Position numbers and translations under genes: made by a program | NCBI GenBank assembly: GCA_038323835.1 | Contig: JBBQHI010000010.1 | Location: forward strand, 25,243-89,242 | DNA from: JACVRW01 sp038323835 | GTDB taxonomy: Bacteria; Actinomycetota; Thermoleophilia; Solirubrobacterales; Thermoleophilaceae | Length of the DNA stretch: 64,000 nt | Direction of reading: 5' to 3' | The notes under the pieces: model-generated | Told to the model about the DNA's origin: nothing | The model's input: the letters and a program-made list of their open reading frames with translations, nothing else | Databases searched by the model: none | Shown: positions 49,644 through 58,093 of the stretch, one piece after another | Layout of the letters: each line of letters opens with the position of its first letter | Position numbering within the stretch: position 1 is the first letter of the stretch

Positions 49644-51992
49644 CTAGTCGCGTGCGAGGTAGGCGAGCACTTCCTTCTCGTGATCCACGTAGTGGTCCCC
49701 GCTGACGTCGATCACAACACGTTCGATCGTGGCGCCGACCAAGGGGAATGTACCCTCGTAGTCGGAGGACACGGAGGAGCCGTTGCCGCGTCCGACCGAT
49801 GCCCCGCTGCCGCTCAGGCCGAACATCCCGGGTTGGGTCATCAGCTCGCCGCTGCCCACCTCGTCGGTGTCGACGTAGAGCTTCAGCGTTCCGGTGGCGC
49901 TCATCGTCTTCGCGTCGTCCCCGGTCTTCTCGAACTCCGCGGTGAGGACACGGGTCCCGGTGGGAATCTCCGCGTCTGAGCTCACGGTCTGCTCGTTCTC
50001 GCCGAGCCAGTTGTAGATGTAGTGAAGGCGCCCGTCCCTCAGATAGAGGGCGTGGCCGCCGGCCCGGGCGCCTTGGGAGAAGAGCACGCCCTCGGCCTCG
50101 GGCGTCTGGAGGTCCACCGCCGCTGCGATCGTGAACGAGCGCCGCCGCACGTTGACGGAGACTGACTCCGTCACCTCGGCCGCGCCCGGGTAGTAGATGT
50201 AGCGGTCACGCGGCTCGCTCGGCTGTGGCCGCACGTCCGAGATGATCTCGAGCGGGGTGCGGTCGTCGAGCGGCAGTCCCTTGTAGACCCCCGCGTAGTA
50301 CCACCACAGTCCCTTGAGCTCCTCGAGCTTCTCCGGATTCTCAGCGGCCAGGTTGTGAATCTGGGAGCGGTCCTCCGCGAGGTTGTAGAGCTCCCACTCG
50401 TCGAGCTGGAACTTCCCCCAGCCGGAGATCGGTGGGTGCAGCGTGTTCGCGAGCCAGCCCTGGTGGTAGAGCGCGCGCATTCCGAGCATGGAGTAGAACT
50501 GGGTCTCGCGCCCGTCTGCGGAAGCGTCGGAGAACGAGGCCGCCACGCTCTCGCCCTCGATCGCGCTCTGCGTGTAACCCTTGAGCACCTCCGGCGGCTC
50601 GATGCCGAGCATGTCGTACAGGGTCGGGACGAGGTCGACCGCGTGGACGTACTGGTTGCGCACGCCGCCGCTCGCCTCGATCCCCTTCGGCCAGGAGACG
50701 AGCAGCGGGTCCGCCACTCCGCCCTCGTAGCCGGCGAAGCGCTTCCAGTAGGGGAACGGGGTGTCGAAGGCCCACGCCCAGCCGGTGTTGTAGTGGTTGT
50801 AGGAGCTCGGGGTGCCCAGGTAGTCGAGACGCTCGAGGTTCGCCTCCACGCTGTCGGGGACGTTGTTGAAGAACTTGTTCTCGTTGAACGAGCCGTTCGG
50901 GCCCCCCTCGCCGCTGGCGCCGTTGTCGGAGACGACCATGATGATCGTGTTCTCGAGCTGTCCGGACTCCTCGAGGTAGTCGAGCAGCCGCGCGATCTGG
51001 TCGTCGGTGTAGGAGACGAAGCCCGCGTACACCTCGGCCATGCGCGCGAACAGGCGCTTCTCCTCGTCCGACAGCGAGTCCCAGGGACGCACGAAGTCGA
51101 GCTGCGGCCACGGCTGGCCGTCCGGGCCCGTCACATCGGGCTCGCCGTGCGGGTTGATCGGCGACAGCTCGGCGTCGGCGGGCAGCAGCCCGAGCTTCTT
51201 CTGGTTCTCGAGGATCGTCGCGCGGATGGCCTCGTAGCCCTCGTCGAAGCGGCCCTCGTACCGGTCCGACCACTCCTTGAACACGTGGTGCGGCGCGTGG
51301 GCGCAGCCCGGGGAGAAGTACATGAACCAGGGCTTGTCGGGGGCCACCGCCTTCGAGTCGCGGACGAACTCGATGGCCCTGTCGGTCAGGTCCTTCGAGA
51401 GGTGGTACCCCTCCTCGGGCGACGCCGGCGGGGCGATCGTGTGGTTGTCGTAGACGAGGTCCGGATACCACTGGTTCGTCTCGCCGCCGAGGAAGCCGTA
51501 GTAGCGCTCGAACCCGCGGCCGAGCGGCCAGCGGGCCCTCCACGACGACAGGTCGATTTCGTCCGCCGGTGTGAGGTGCCATTTGCCTATCGCGTACGTG
51601 TTCCAGCCGTGCTCGTTCAGCACCTCGGCGATCGTCCCGTTCTCGAACGGGATCCGTGCCGAGAACCCCGGGAAGCCGGCGGAGCCCTCGGTGATGCACG
51701 CCATGTTGTTGCTCGTGGCGTTTCGCCCTGTGAGAAGGCTCGACCGCGTGGGCGAACAGAGGGCGGTGGTGTGGAAATTGGAATAGCGGAGGCCCGCATC
51801 AGCGATGCGCCGCATCGTGGGCGTCTCGATCGGGCCCCCGAACACGTCCATCGCGCCGTAGCCGACGTCGTCCCAGACGATCATCAGGACATTCGGGGCA
51901 TCCTCAGGGGCCTTGGGCTGCAGGAAGGGCTCCCAGTCCGGCACGGAGTCCCGGATATCGACGTTGACGACTCCCCTGAACGGCTTCGGCAT
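49644..51992 (-). CDS. Arylsulfatase (formylglycine-dependent, type I)
   Basis: A 782-residue sulfatase. Metal Asp pair in NVLMIVWDDVGYG (Asp41, Asp42), the sulfatase signature CSPTRSSLLTGRN with Cys79 as the residue converted to formylglycine, GKWHLTPADE, the YFSPGCAHAPHH and VVSDNGASGEGG metal sites. A C-terminal 160-residue beta-rich domain follows the catalytic part. No signal peptide is visible, so it is probably cytosolic or exported by another route. Maturation needs a formylglycine-generating enzyme, which is not in this window. Length and layout resemble large arylsulfatases of soil bacteria. Confidence 0.93.
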   Translation of the reverse strand: MPKPFRGVVNVDIRDSVPDWEPFLQPKAPEDAPNVLMIVWDDVGYGAMDVFGGPIETPTMRRIADAGLRYSNFHTTALCSPTRSSLLTGRNATSNNMACITEGSAGFPGFSARIPFENGTIAEVLNEHGWNTYAIGKWHLTPADEIDLSSWRARWPLGRGFERYYGFLGGETNQWYPDLVYDNHTIAPPASPEEGYHLSKDLTDRAIEFVRDSKAVAPDKPWFMYFSPGCAHAPHHVFKEWSDRYEGRFDEGYEAIRATILENQKKLGLLPADAELSPINPHGEPDVTGPDGQPWPQLDFVRPWDSLSDEEKRLFARMAEVYAGFVSYTDDQIARLLDYLEESGQLENTIIMVVSDNGASGEGGPNGSFNENKFFNNVPDSVEANLERLDYLGTPSSYNHYNTGWAWAFDTPFPYWKRFAGYEGGVADPLLVSWPKGIEASGGVRNQYVHAVDLVPTLYDMLGIEPPEVLKGYTQSAIEGESVAASFSDASADGRETQFYSMLGMRALYHQGWLANTLHPPISGWGKFQLDEWELYNLAEDRSQIHNLAAENPEKLEELKGLWWYYAGVYKGLPLDDRTPLEIISDVRPQPSEPRDRYIYYPGAAEVTESVSVNVRRRSFTIAAAVDLQTPEAEGVLFSQGARAGGHALYLRDGRLHYIYNWLGENEQTVSSDAEIPTGTRVLTAEFEKTGDDAKTMSATGTLKLYVDTDEVGSGELMTQPGMFGLSGSGASVGRGNGSSVSSDYEGTFPLVGATIERVVIDVSGDHYVDHEKEVLAYLARD

Positions 51993-52097
51993 TGGTCATC
52001 TCCTGTTAGGGACGACCAAGGCTCCCAATCGTCAGCCGGGCCGTCATCACCCGGTCCGGGTGAGCCGCCGCGGCGGCGACCAAGGATCAGATCGGCA

Positions 52098-53582
52098 TCA
52101 CCGCACGCGCAGGTTCTCCCACTCGTACGGAAAGTCGCCGTCCGGGGCACTCTTGCTCGGCAGCATGCTGTAGCGGGTGTCGAAGAGCTCGTTGTACACG
52201 TACCGCAGCGTGTTCACGGTGTTGGGCGGCCGGGGCGCCCGCACTCCCCTGACGCCGGGGAGCGACAGGGCGAGCAGGCCCTTGACCCGGATGTCCCTGG
52301 CCGTCGCCTCGTCGAAGGTCTTGTCGCCCGACTCGAAGCCCTCGTCGGCCTGGATGACGATCACAGCGTCCTTCGCGCGCCTGCGAATCGCGTCGACGGT
52401 CTCGATGAGCTTGCCTTCGAGATACTTGAGCTGAGGGAGGTAGTACCGCATCCCTAGCCGCGAGTGGATGACCTCGTCCGCGGTGCTCGGGAACGTGACC
52501 GACTGTCCTCGCGCTCCGAAGATGTAGGGGTCGTGCGGCAGCAGGGTGTGAAACACGACGAACTTCGGGCCGCGCCCGACGGGCACGGAGCTCATCCGCG
52601 AGAACGACGAGCGGTAGTTCCGGCGGAAGCGCTCGTCCTGGGCGCCGTCGTCGAAGCCGAAGCGCCCTCCGACCTCGCGCAGGACGCTCTTCCTCAGCCA
52701 CAGGCTCGGGTAGCTGTCGGGCGTCGCGACGGACGAGATGTCTGGGTTGCCGGCGGAGAACGTCACCTCGTCGCTGTCGAGATGGACGTACCGATACCCG
52801 AGCGACTTCGCCAGCCGCGACGCGCGGCTGTCCTCCATCAGCCTCTTCAGCGGGCGAACGTCCTGGGACCTCTTCCCAAGGACCCGCCGAAGGCCGTCGA
52901 GGTAGCCCATGTTGAGGGCGGCCGCGATGTTCGACTCGCTGTCGGAGTAAGGGCTTCTCGCGTTCTCCGAGATCGTGAATCCGCGGCGCCTCAACTGGGC
53001 CGCGAAGGCGCTGTTGTCGTAGTGGAAGTAGCGCTTGAGTACGTCGGCGCGCGCGTAATCGTCCGGGATGATCACGTAGATGTCGGGCCGCTTCGCGGTC
53101 GTCCTGGGCGCCGGCAGCCGGTCAGTGGCCCAGAGACGCGGATCGGAGACGCGGACCACGGGGTTCCGGTGCTGGTAGCTCGCGACCTTCAGCGCGGGCG
53201 ACAGCGTAAGGATCACTGCGGCCACGCCGAGCCCGAGCATCACGGTGCCCAGGCCGCGACGCGTACGCGCGATGGCGACCGCTGCGACTGCGCACAGCAC
53301 AGACCAGAGCACGACCGGCACGCGGTCGAAGTAGAAGAACCACACCACCGCCAGAGCCGTCAGGGCGCCGGCCTTCGTCCAGGTCTTCGTGACGATCATG
53401 AGGCCCCCGTAGAGCGCCGCGGTGACGGCGAAGGTGACGCCGAGTGGCTGCCAGATGACCGCCAGCGGCAGCTCGGTCTCGTTCTGCTCGAACAACGTGA
53501 GAGGCGGGTGGGCCGCGAACAGCAGCGCGGGAAGCAGTGCGCCGATCCCGCACAACAGCCACTTGATCCGGTCGGCCCGCAC
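52098..53582 (-). CDS. Membrane sulfatase/phosphatase-superfamily enzyme
   Basis: About 494 residues from GTG 53582, which has GGAGGA at proper distance; ATG 53687 would place the start against the divergent gene. Four to five N-terminal membrane helices (about 6-150) precede an extracytoplasmic alkaline-phosphatase-fold domain: PDIYVIIPDDYARADVLKRYF (metal), SPYSDSESNIAAALNMGYLDGL (nucleophile region), VVFHTLLPHDPYIF and AVIVIQADEGFESGD (metal). This resembles LTA-synthase-type or lipid A phosphoethanolamine-type enzymes acting outside the membrane. The Cys-x-Pro-x-Arg sulfatase motif is absent. It ends about 105 bases before the arylsulfatase. Confidence 0.75.
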   Translation of the reverse strand: MRADRIKWLLCGIGALLPALLFAAHPPLTLFEQNETELPLAVIWQPLGVTFAVTAALYGGLMIVTKTWTKAGALTALAVVWFFYFDRVPVVLWSVLCAVAAVAIARTRRGLGTVMLGLGVAAVILTLSPALKVASYQHRNPVVRVSDPRLWATDRLPAPRTTAKRPDIYVIIPDDYARADVLKRYFHYDNSAFAAQLRRRGFTISENARSPYSDSESNIAAALNMGYLDGLRRVLGKRSQDVRPLKRLMEDSRASRLAKSLGYRYVHLDSDEVTFSAGNPDISSVATPDSYPSLWLRKSVLREVGGRFGFDDGAQDERFRRNYRSSFSRMSSVPVGRGPKFVVFHTLLPHDPYIFGARGQSVTFPSTADEVIHSRLGMRYYLPQLKYLEGKLIETVDAIRRRAKDAVIVIQADEGFESGDKTFDEATARDIRVKGLLALSLPGVRGVRAPRPPNTVNTLRYVYNELFDTRYSMLPSKSAPDGDFPYEWENLRVR

Positions 53583-53688
53583 CCGGCGCACCTTCCTCCA
53601 GCGAGATGAGGCGGCGATGAGAAGGCGCCAACCCCCCCAAGCTGAACCGCGTCCGGCGAGAGCTCGAACGGGGCGGCGGAGGGCCATA

Positions 53689-54666
53689 ATGCCCGCGATC
53701 GTGACCGAGCTCGAACGCGCCATCCGGGCCCAGCCCGCCGAGCTCCGCCGCGTGGCCGGGCTCGAGCTCGGTGCGGAGGCCCGGAAGCTCGCCGGGCACG
53801 AGCGGGTCTGGCTCGTCGGCACCGGCACGAGCCTGCACGCCGCCGAGCTCGGAGCTTGGATGTTCGCCCGGGCGGGCGTGGACGCGCGCTTCGCGTCGTC
53901 GATGGAGTTCGCACGCTGGGCCCCGCTACGGCCCGGCGACGCGGTGGTCGTCCTCACGCACACGGGCGAGACCGCCTACGCCCGCGCGTCGCGCAAGCGC
54001 GCGCTCGAAGCCGGAGCGGCGACCCTCTCGGTCACCGCCGCGGGTGTGGGCTGGCCCGAGGCGGTGGAGACCGGGGAGCGCGAGCGATCCCACACCTACA
54101 CGCGCAGCTACCTGTGCGCGCTGGCCGTGCTGTGCCTGCTCGCCGGCGAGCAGGGCGCGGAGGGCCTCGGCCCCGATGCCGTGATCGCCGCCGCCGACGC
54201 GACCGAGGCGGCCATCGAGGAGCCGGGAATCGATGGGCTCCCCGCCCCTCCGCGCCTGCTGGTCCTGACCGGGTCGGGACCCGGCGCGGTGACCGCTCGC
54301 GAGGGCGCGCTCAAGCTGCGGGAGGCCGCACGCCTGACCGCCGAGGGATACGACGCGGAGTTCCTGCTCCACGGTTCGGCCGTGCCACTCGGCATCGGCG
54401 ACGCGCTGGTGGTTCTCGGCGGGGCACGCGATGACGAGCGTTTCCTGACCCGGCTCGCCGATGCGGCGCGGGCGGAGGGCGTGCCGGTAGCCGAGCTCGA
54501 CCAGGGCGAGCCGGTCGACGACCTGGTAGCACAGATCCCCCTCACCGCGCGGCTCCAGCTGCTCGCGCTGCACCGCGCCGAGGCGGGAGGGCACGATCCC
54601 GACACCGTGATCACGGGTGCGTGGGACGGGGACGCGCTCTGGGCCACGGGAGCACCCCATACCTGA
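53689..54666 (+). CDS. SIS-domain protein (GlmS isomerase-like)
   Basis: A 325-residue protein with two SIS sugar-isomerase folds: VWLVGTGTSLHAAELGAWMFARAGV (about 40-64), VVVLTHTGETAYARASRKRALEAGA, and LLVLTGSGPGAVTAREGALKLREAARLTAEGYDAEFLLHG (about 190-229). The EGALKLREAARLTAE segment is the typical GlmS/AgaS active-site region. The glutaminase domain of GlmS is absent, so it is more like a sugar-phosphate deaminase/isomerase or fructoselysine-6-phosphate deglycase. Divergent from the membrane sulfatase-like gene with a 106-base gap. Confidence 0.87.
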   Translation: MPAIVTELERAIRAQPAELRRVAGLELGAEARKLAGHERVWLVGTGTSLHAAELGAWMFARAGVDARFASSMEFARWAPLRPGDAVVVLTHTGETAYARASRKRALEAGAATLSVTAAGVGWPEAVETGERERSHTYTRSYLCALAVLCLLAGEQGAEGLGPDAVIAAADATEAAIEEPGIDGLPAPPRLLVLTGSGPGAVTAREGALKLREAARLTAEGYDAEFLLHGSAVPLGIGDALVVLGGARDDERFLTRLADAARAEGVPVAELDQGEPVDDLVAQIPLTARLQLLALHRAEAGGHDPDTVITGAWDGDALWATGAPHT

Positions 54667-54752
54667 TCCTCATTTCCAGAATCGCACTGCTATGGTCGGA
54701 GAGCGGTCGTCTATCGGGGAGGGGCCCTCGTGCCCGAGTTCAGCTGTTTGAC

Positions 54753-55322
54753 ATGCAGGACCACGCGGGACTTCGTATGAGGCTCCCAGCCCAGCTTCGA
54801 AAGCGGTTCGCGAGTTCCCCGGCCGCCGATGGCGAGCCGTCCATCACCCGGCCGGACACCGACCACTCTCTGCCCATTGCGAACTACGAGCAGCTGAGCA
54901 CGAAGGAGATCACGGACCGGCTGCACCTCCTCACCCAGGTCGAGCTGGGCGTGATCGAGGAGCACGAGCGCTCACACCGCGAGCGCGCGCCGGTGCTCAC
55001 CAAGCTCGGCTGGATGCGCGAGGAGGAGCCGCTTCCGGGCTACGACCAGCTCGAGGCGAGCAAGGTCGTGGCGATCCTCACCGACGCCGACGCGGAGACG
55101 ATCAGGACGATCCGCGACTACGAGCGCAAGTTCCAGCACCGGAGAGAGATCTCGGAGGCCGTCGCGCGCCTCCTGCCCAAGGCCAAGCCCAGTGCTCGCG
55201 AGGACCGCGTGGTGGAGGAGCGGGCCGCCCGCATCACCGCCGGGCACCGCTCGCGGACGGCCGCCGGCGAGCGGCTCACGGACGCGCGCTCCGCTTCGGA
55301 TGCACAGGCGGTGGACCAGTGA
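54753..55322 (+). CDS. Helical hypothetical protein
   Basis: A 189-residue protein from ATG 54753 (54777 possible). The core LPIANYEQLSTKEITDRLHLLTQVELGVIEEHERSHRERAPVLTKLGWMREEEPLPGYDQL is a small helical domain repeated in many actinobacterial proteins (DUF8129-like; recognition tentative), and DAETIRTIRDYERKFQHRREIS is a related second helical pair. The tail is basic and disordered. It overlaps the next gene as GTGA. A hexamer TATGGT near 54690 may be the promoter. Function unknown. Confidence 0.7.
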   Translation: MQDHAGLRMRLPAQLRKRFASSPAADGEPSITRPDTDHSLPIANYEQLSTKEITDRLHLLTQVELGVIEEHERSHRERAPVLTKLGWMREEEPLPGYDQLEASKVVAILTDADAETIRTIRDYERKFQHRREISEAVARLLPKAKPSAREDRVVEERAARITAGHRSRTAAGERLTDARSASDAQAVDQ

Positions 55323-55666
55323 GCGAAGGCTTCCCCTTCTCGGTGTCGGCCCCGGCGACCGAGTCCGCTCCCGCCCCGGAGCCCGAGGCCCCCGAGCCCG
55401 TGGGTGACGACTCCATCCGCAAGCTCGTGGCCCGCCTGGCCCGGCCCCATTCGTCGGGGGGCCACGTGGTGGAGCGCGCGGCGATCCTCGCCGAGGGCAG
55501 CAGCTTCACCACGATCATGGACTGGATCGTGGATCACGGTGGAAAGCCCGAGGCCCAGGCCGCTGCTCCGAGCGGCGGCCTGCACGGGTCACGGCTCAAC
55601 CAGAGCGGCGGATCCGTCTCCCCGACGACGCTGCGCTTCGTACTGCCCGCCGGCGTTCTTGCCTAA
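55319..55666 (+). CDS. Small hypothetical protein, co-translated
   Basis: A 115-residue protein with a Pro/Glu/Ala-rich N-terminus and a central RKLVARLARPHSSGGHVVERAAILAEGSSFTTIMDWIVDHGGKPE segment. GTG start overlaps the upstream stop. No known domain is recognised. It lies four bases before the convergent S4 gene. Being coupled to the helical protein suggests a shared role. Confidence 0.6.
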   Translation: MSEGFPFSVSAPATESAPAPEPEAPEPVGDDSIRKLVARLARPHSSGGHVVERAAILAEGSSFTTIMDWIVDHGGKPEAQAAAPSGGLHGSRLNQSGGSVSPTTLRFVLPAGVLA

Positions 55667-55669
55667 GCG

Positions 55670-55876
55670 CTAAGCGACTCTGACGGCATCGTCACCGACG
55701 GTGACGATGTCGCCGCGGTGCAGCTGACGCCCGCGGCGCGCCTCGGTCTCGCCGTTCACCGTCACGCCGTTACCGAGCACCACCTCCCTCGCGTCCGCTC
55801 CCGAGCCGGCGAGCCCGGATAGCTTCAGGAGCTGCCCGAGGCGGATCATGTCGCCCCGGATCTCGACGTCACGCAT
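55670..55876 (-). CDS. S4-domain RNA-binding protein (YbcJ-like)
   Basis: A 68-residue single S4 domain: IRLGQLLKLSGLAGSGADAREVVLGNGVTVNGETEARRGRQLHRGDIVTV. This is the small YbcJ/YaaA-type family thought to bind structured RNA. The start overlaps the MpsC-like stop by eight bases, forming an operon of two. No additional domain is present. Confidence 0.87.
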   Translation of the reverse strand: MRDVEIRGDMIRLGQLLKLSGLAGSGADAREVVLGNGVTVNGETEARRGRQLHRGDIVTVGDDAVRVA

Positions 55877-56249
55877 CGACGGCGGCGCTCGCCCGGTCCT
55901 CGGGCTCGAGCACGAATACCTCGACCGCGAGGTCCGGGTTCACGTGATTGGTGCTCATGAAGGCGATTACCTTGCGGTGGAGCGTGCTCTCGACCGCCCC
56001 CACCAGATCGTCTCTCATAACCATCTGAAAATCGTGGCGGAGCTGCGTCACCCGGTCGGCCTTGCCGTGCTCCACCAGCTTGCGCTCGCCCTTGGTGAGC
56101 GTGTCTCGGAGCACGATCATCACCGAGTCGTGATTGATTGTCGTGCGGGCTCCCGTGGGGCCCCTGCCGGTGTACTCCCGCAGAAGCCGGACGGCCGCGT
56201 CGGAAATCGTTGCATTGGGACTGTCTGAACTACCGCGCTGCTTGATCAC
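55869..56249 (-). CDS. DUF2294/MpsC-like protein
   Basis: A 126-residue protein: SDAAVRLLREYTGRGPTGARTTINHDSVMIVLRDTLTKGERKLVEHGKADRVTQLRHDFQMVMRDDLVGAVESTLHRKVIAFMSTNHVNPDLAVEVFVLEP. This is the DUF2294 family, named MpsC for a staphylococcal cation-translocating system. Start at GTG 56249; the frame upstream to 56492 is not family-like. It overlaps the S4 gene. Role outside staphylococci is unknown; no other Mps genes are nearby. Confidence 0.85.
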   Translation of the reverse strand: MIKQRGSSDSPNATISDAAVRLLREYTGRGPTGARTTINHDSVMIVLRDTLTKGERKLVEHGKADRVTQLRHDFQMVMRDDLVGAVESTLHRKVIAFMSTNHVNPDLAVEVFVLEPEDRASAAVDA

Positions 56250-56386
56250 CTCAGGCTCCGGGCCCGCTTCCTCTTCCAGTGGAGACCACGAGAAGGGGGA
56301 GGAAACGTCAGAGACCCCGCAAGTAGCTGCCTCTGAGGGTAGTCCATGGGCCAAGCGCCGGCCCTTGGGGAAGGTGTGCTCGTCCC

Positions 56387-56800
56387 TCAGGAGGCTGCGG
56401 CTGCGGGGGACGTGGTGTCGAACTCCGACCACACCCTGCTGCTGCGCCCGAACTCCACGCCCCACCGGTCCGCCAGCTCGCTCACGAGCCACAGGCCCCA
56501 GCCACCCGCGGCCGCCTGTCCAGGCTCGGGGACCGGGACGGCCGCCCGGTCGAAGCCGCGGCCCGGGTCGGTCACCTCGATTCGCACGACGCCCGGAAGT
56601 ACCCGCACCTCCATGTCGATCTCCTGGCCACCCTCGAGGCCGGCGTGCCTCACCGAGTTGGTCAGGAGCTCGGTGGTCACGAGCTGGCAGCGCTCGAGCA
56701 ACTTATCGCCCACCCGGCTTCGCAGGGGCTCGAGCTCGCGGCGCGCAGCGGCCGGCGCCCCGGTGTCGGGTTCGAATGACCGGCGAATCTCAGTATCCAC
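56387..56800 (-). CDS. RsbW-like ATP-binding anti-sigma/regulatory kinase
   Basis: A 137-residue GHKL ATPase: TTELLTNSVRHAG (N-box), RIEVTDPGRGFD (G1) and GGWGLWLVSELADRWGVE (G2). Such single-domain histidine-kinase-like ATPases act as anti-sigma factors or serine kinases in partner-switching networks, common in actinobacteria. No anti-anti-sigma or sigma gene is adjacent. GTG 56800 start. It may take part in general stress control along with the Usps. Confidence 0.87.
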   Translation of the reverse strand: MDTEIRRSFEPDTGAPAAARRELEPLRSRVGDKLLERCQLVTTELLTNSVRHAGLEGGQEIDMEVRVLPGVVRIEVTDPGRGFDRAAVPVPEPGQAAAGGWGLWLVSELADRWGVEFGRSSRVWSEFDTTSPAAAAS

Positions 56801-57165
56801 GTGTACCTCGCTCCGTCCGGCGAACCCGGCGGGCTAGGGCCATCGCAGTCGCCGGGGGCGGGACTCACGCCGGTGAACTTCACGATGGTGCTCCTTCTGG
56901 TCCGTCGGCGCTCCCGCGGGAACCCCGGCCGTCCAAACTAGCTCTGACGGCCTCGCGTCCCGGCCGCGTCACCCTCAGGCGCTGCTCCGGGCCACGATGG
57001 GCTCGACTGGTGCAAACAGCCTACCCGGAGCGTACGCCGGATGATGCGTCCCGCGGACCGCGGCGCCGCCGTTTTGCGCGGACCGAGCGGACGATCTCGG
57101 GGGAGTCACGCGCCGGAATCGGGTAGACACACCGGACAACGGGACATCTCAACAGAGGAGAGCGA
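56801..57165. other. Intergenic region between divergent genes
   Basis: 365 bases between the anti-sigma-like gene and the glyoxalase-fold gene. A 68-codon minus frame at 56677-56883 is Pro/Gly/Ser-rich and overlaps a real gene; it is not supported. GAGGAGAG at about 57152-57160 is the ribosome site of the next gene. No hairpin with a T-run or known riboswitch pattern is seen. Confidence 0.5.
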
Positions 57166-57534
57166 ATGGGACAGCCGGTGGTGCACTTCGAGGTAATGGG
57201 GCAGGACGGCGAGAAGCTGCGGAGCTACTACTCGGAGCTCTTCGGATGGAAGATCGACGCCGACAACCCGATGGGCTACGGGATCGTGTCGCGCGACGAC
57301 AACCTCGGCCCCGAGGGCGAGGGAATTGCCGGCGGCGTCGGCCAGATGCCGGAGGGCCGCCCCGGCCACAGCACCTTCTACGTCGGGGTGGACGATGTCG
57401 AGGCCGCGTTGGCCAAGGCGGAGAGCCTCGGCGGGACGAGGCTCATGGGTCCCGAGGACGTGATGGAGAGCATCGTGATCGGCCTCTTCAACGATCCCGA
57501 GGGCAATCTCGTGGGAGTGGTCAAGACGTCGTAG
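57166..57534 (+). CDS. VOC (glyoxalase-fold) protein
   Basis: A 122-residue VOC-superfamily protein: VVHFEVMGQDGEKLRSYYSELFGWKI (first beta-alpha-beta with metal-position His8), HSTFYVGVDDVEAALAKAESLGGTRL, and FNDPEGNLVGVVK. GAGGAGAG precedes the ATG. It is close to the actinobacterial VOC group often seen with regulators and resistance genes; the ligand is unknown. The adjacent SRPBCC gene may be co-expressed. Confidence 0.9.
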   Translation: MGQPVVHFEVMGQDGEKLRSYYSELFGWKIDADNPMGYGIVSRDDNLGPEGEGIAGGVGQMPEGRPGHSTFYVGVDDVEAALAKAESLGGTRLMGPEDVMESIVIGLFNDPEGNLVGVVKTS

Positions 57535-57646
57535 CGGCCGCTGCCGCGGCCGGAGCACATCTGGATGGCGGCGGCGGAGGGCGGCGCAGCGCCTTTCGCT
57601 TCACGCTTCCACGCTAGGGTGCGCGCCACTCGGACAAGGAGCTGGC

Positions 57647-58090
57647 ATGGCGGGTGAGTTCCGGGCCACGGTCGTGATCGACCGGCCCATTGCGGAGGTG
57701 TTCGCGTTCCTCGCGGACGGCGAGAACGACCCGAAGTTCAGTCCACGGGTCCTGGAGATCGCGAAGACGACCGACGGCCCGCCCGGCGTGGGCACGGTCT
57801 ATGCCAGCACGGTCAAGGACGCTGGCATGAAGACGAAGCGCGAGTTCAAGCTCACCGAGTTCGTGCCGCCCACCCGCATCCGCTGGACGGAGCTCTCGAA
57901 GAACGCCGTGACGGCGACCGAGGGCGGCTACGACCTCGAGTCGGTGGGCGAGGGGACGAGCGTCACCATCTACAACGTCCTGGAGGGGCACGGCCCGGGC
58001 AAGCTGATCGCTCCGCTGGCGCTCCGCTCGGCTCGCAAGGGGGCCGAGGAGTTCGGCAACTCGATCAAGACAGCGGTCGAGGCGGGCTGA
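57647..58090 (+). CDS. SRPBCC (polyketide cyclase-like) protein
   Basis: A 147-residue protein: FRATVVIDRPIAEVFAFLADGENDPKFSPRVLEIAKTTDGPPGVGTVYASTV, LTEFVPPTRIRWTELSKNAVTATEGGYDLE, and a C-terminal GAEEFGNSIKTAV helix. A typical SRPBCC ligand-binding protein. AAGGAG is seven bases before the ATG. It converges with the ferredoxin-reductase-like gene (3 bases between stops). Confidence 0.88.
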   Translation: MAGEFRATVVIDRPIAEVFAFLADGENDPKFSPRVLEIAKTTDGPPGVGTVYASTVKDAGMKTKREFKLTEFVPPTRIRWTELSKNAVTATEGGYDLESVGEGTSVTIYNVLEGHGPGKLIAPLALRSARKGAEEFGNSIKTAVEAG

Positions 58091-58093
58091 GGC

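Noticed and set aside
50355..52457. A 700-codon plus-strand open frame opposite the arylsulfatase
   Set aside because: Antisense shadow; repetitive Val/Arg/His-rich translation without motifs.
56760..56790. GGGTTCGAAT resembling the tRNA-Ser T-loop, possible attR
   Set aside because: Match ends after ten bases, lies inside the anti-sigma-like coding sequence, and is 14 kb from the tRNA without other support.
56677..56883. 68-codon minus-strand frame beginning MKFTG
   Set aside because: Runs in a different frame over the start of the anti-sigma-like ATPase; no conserved pattern.
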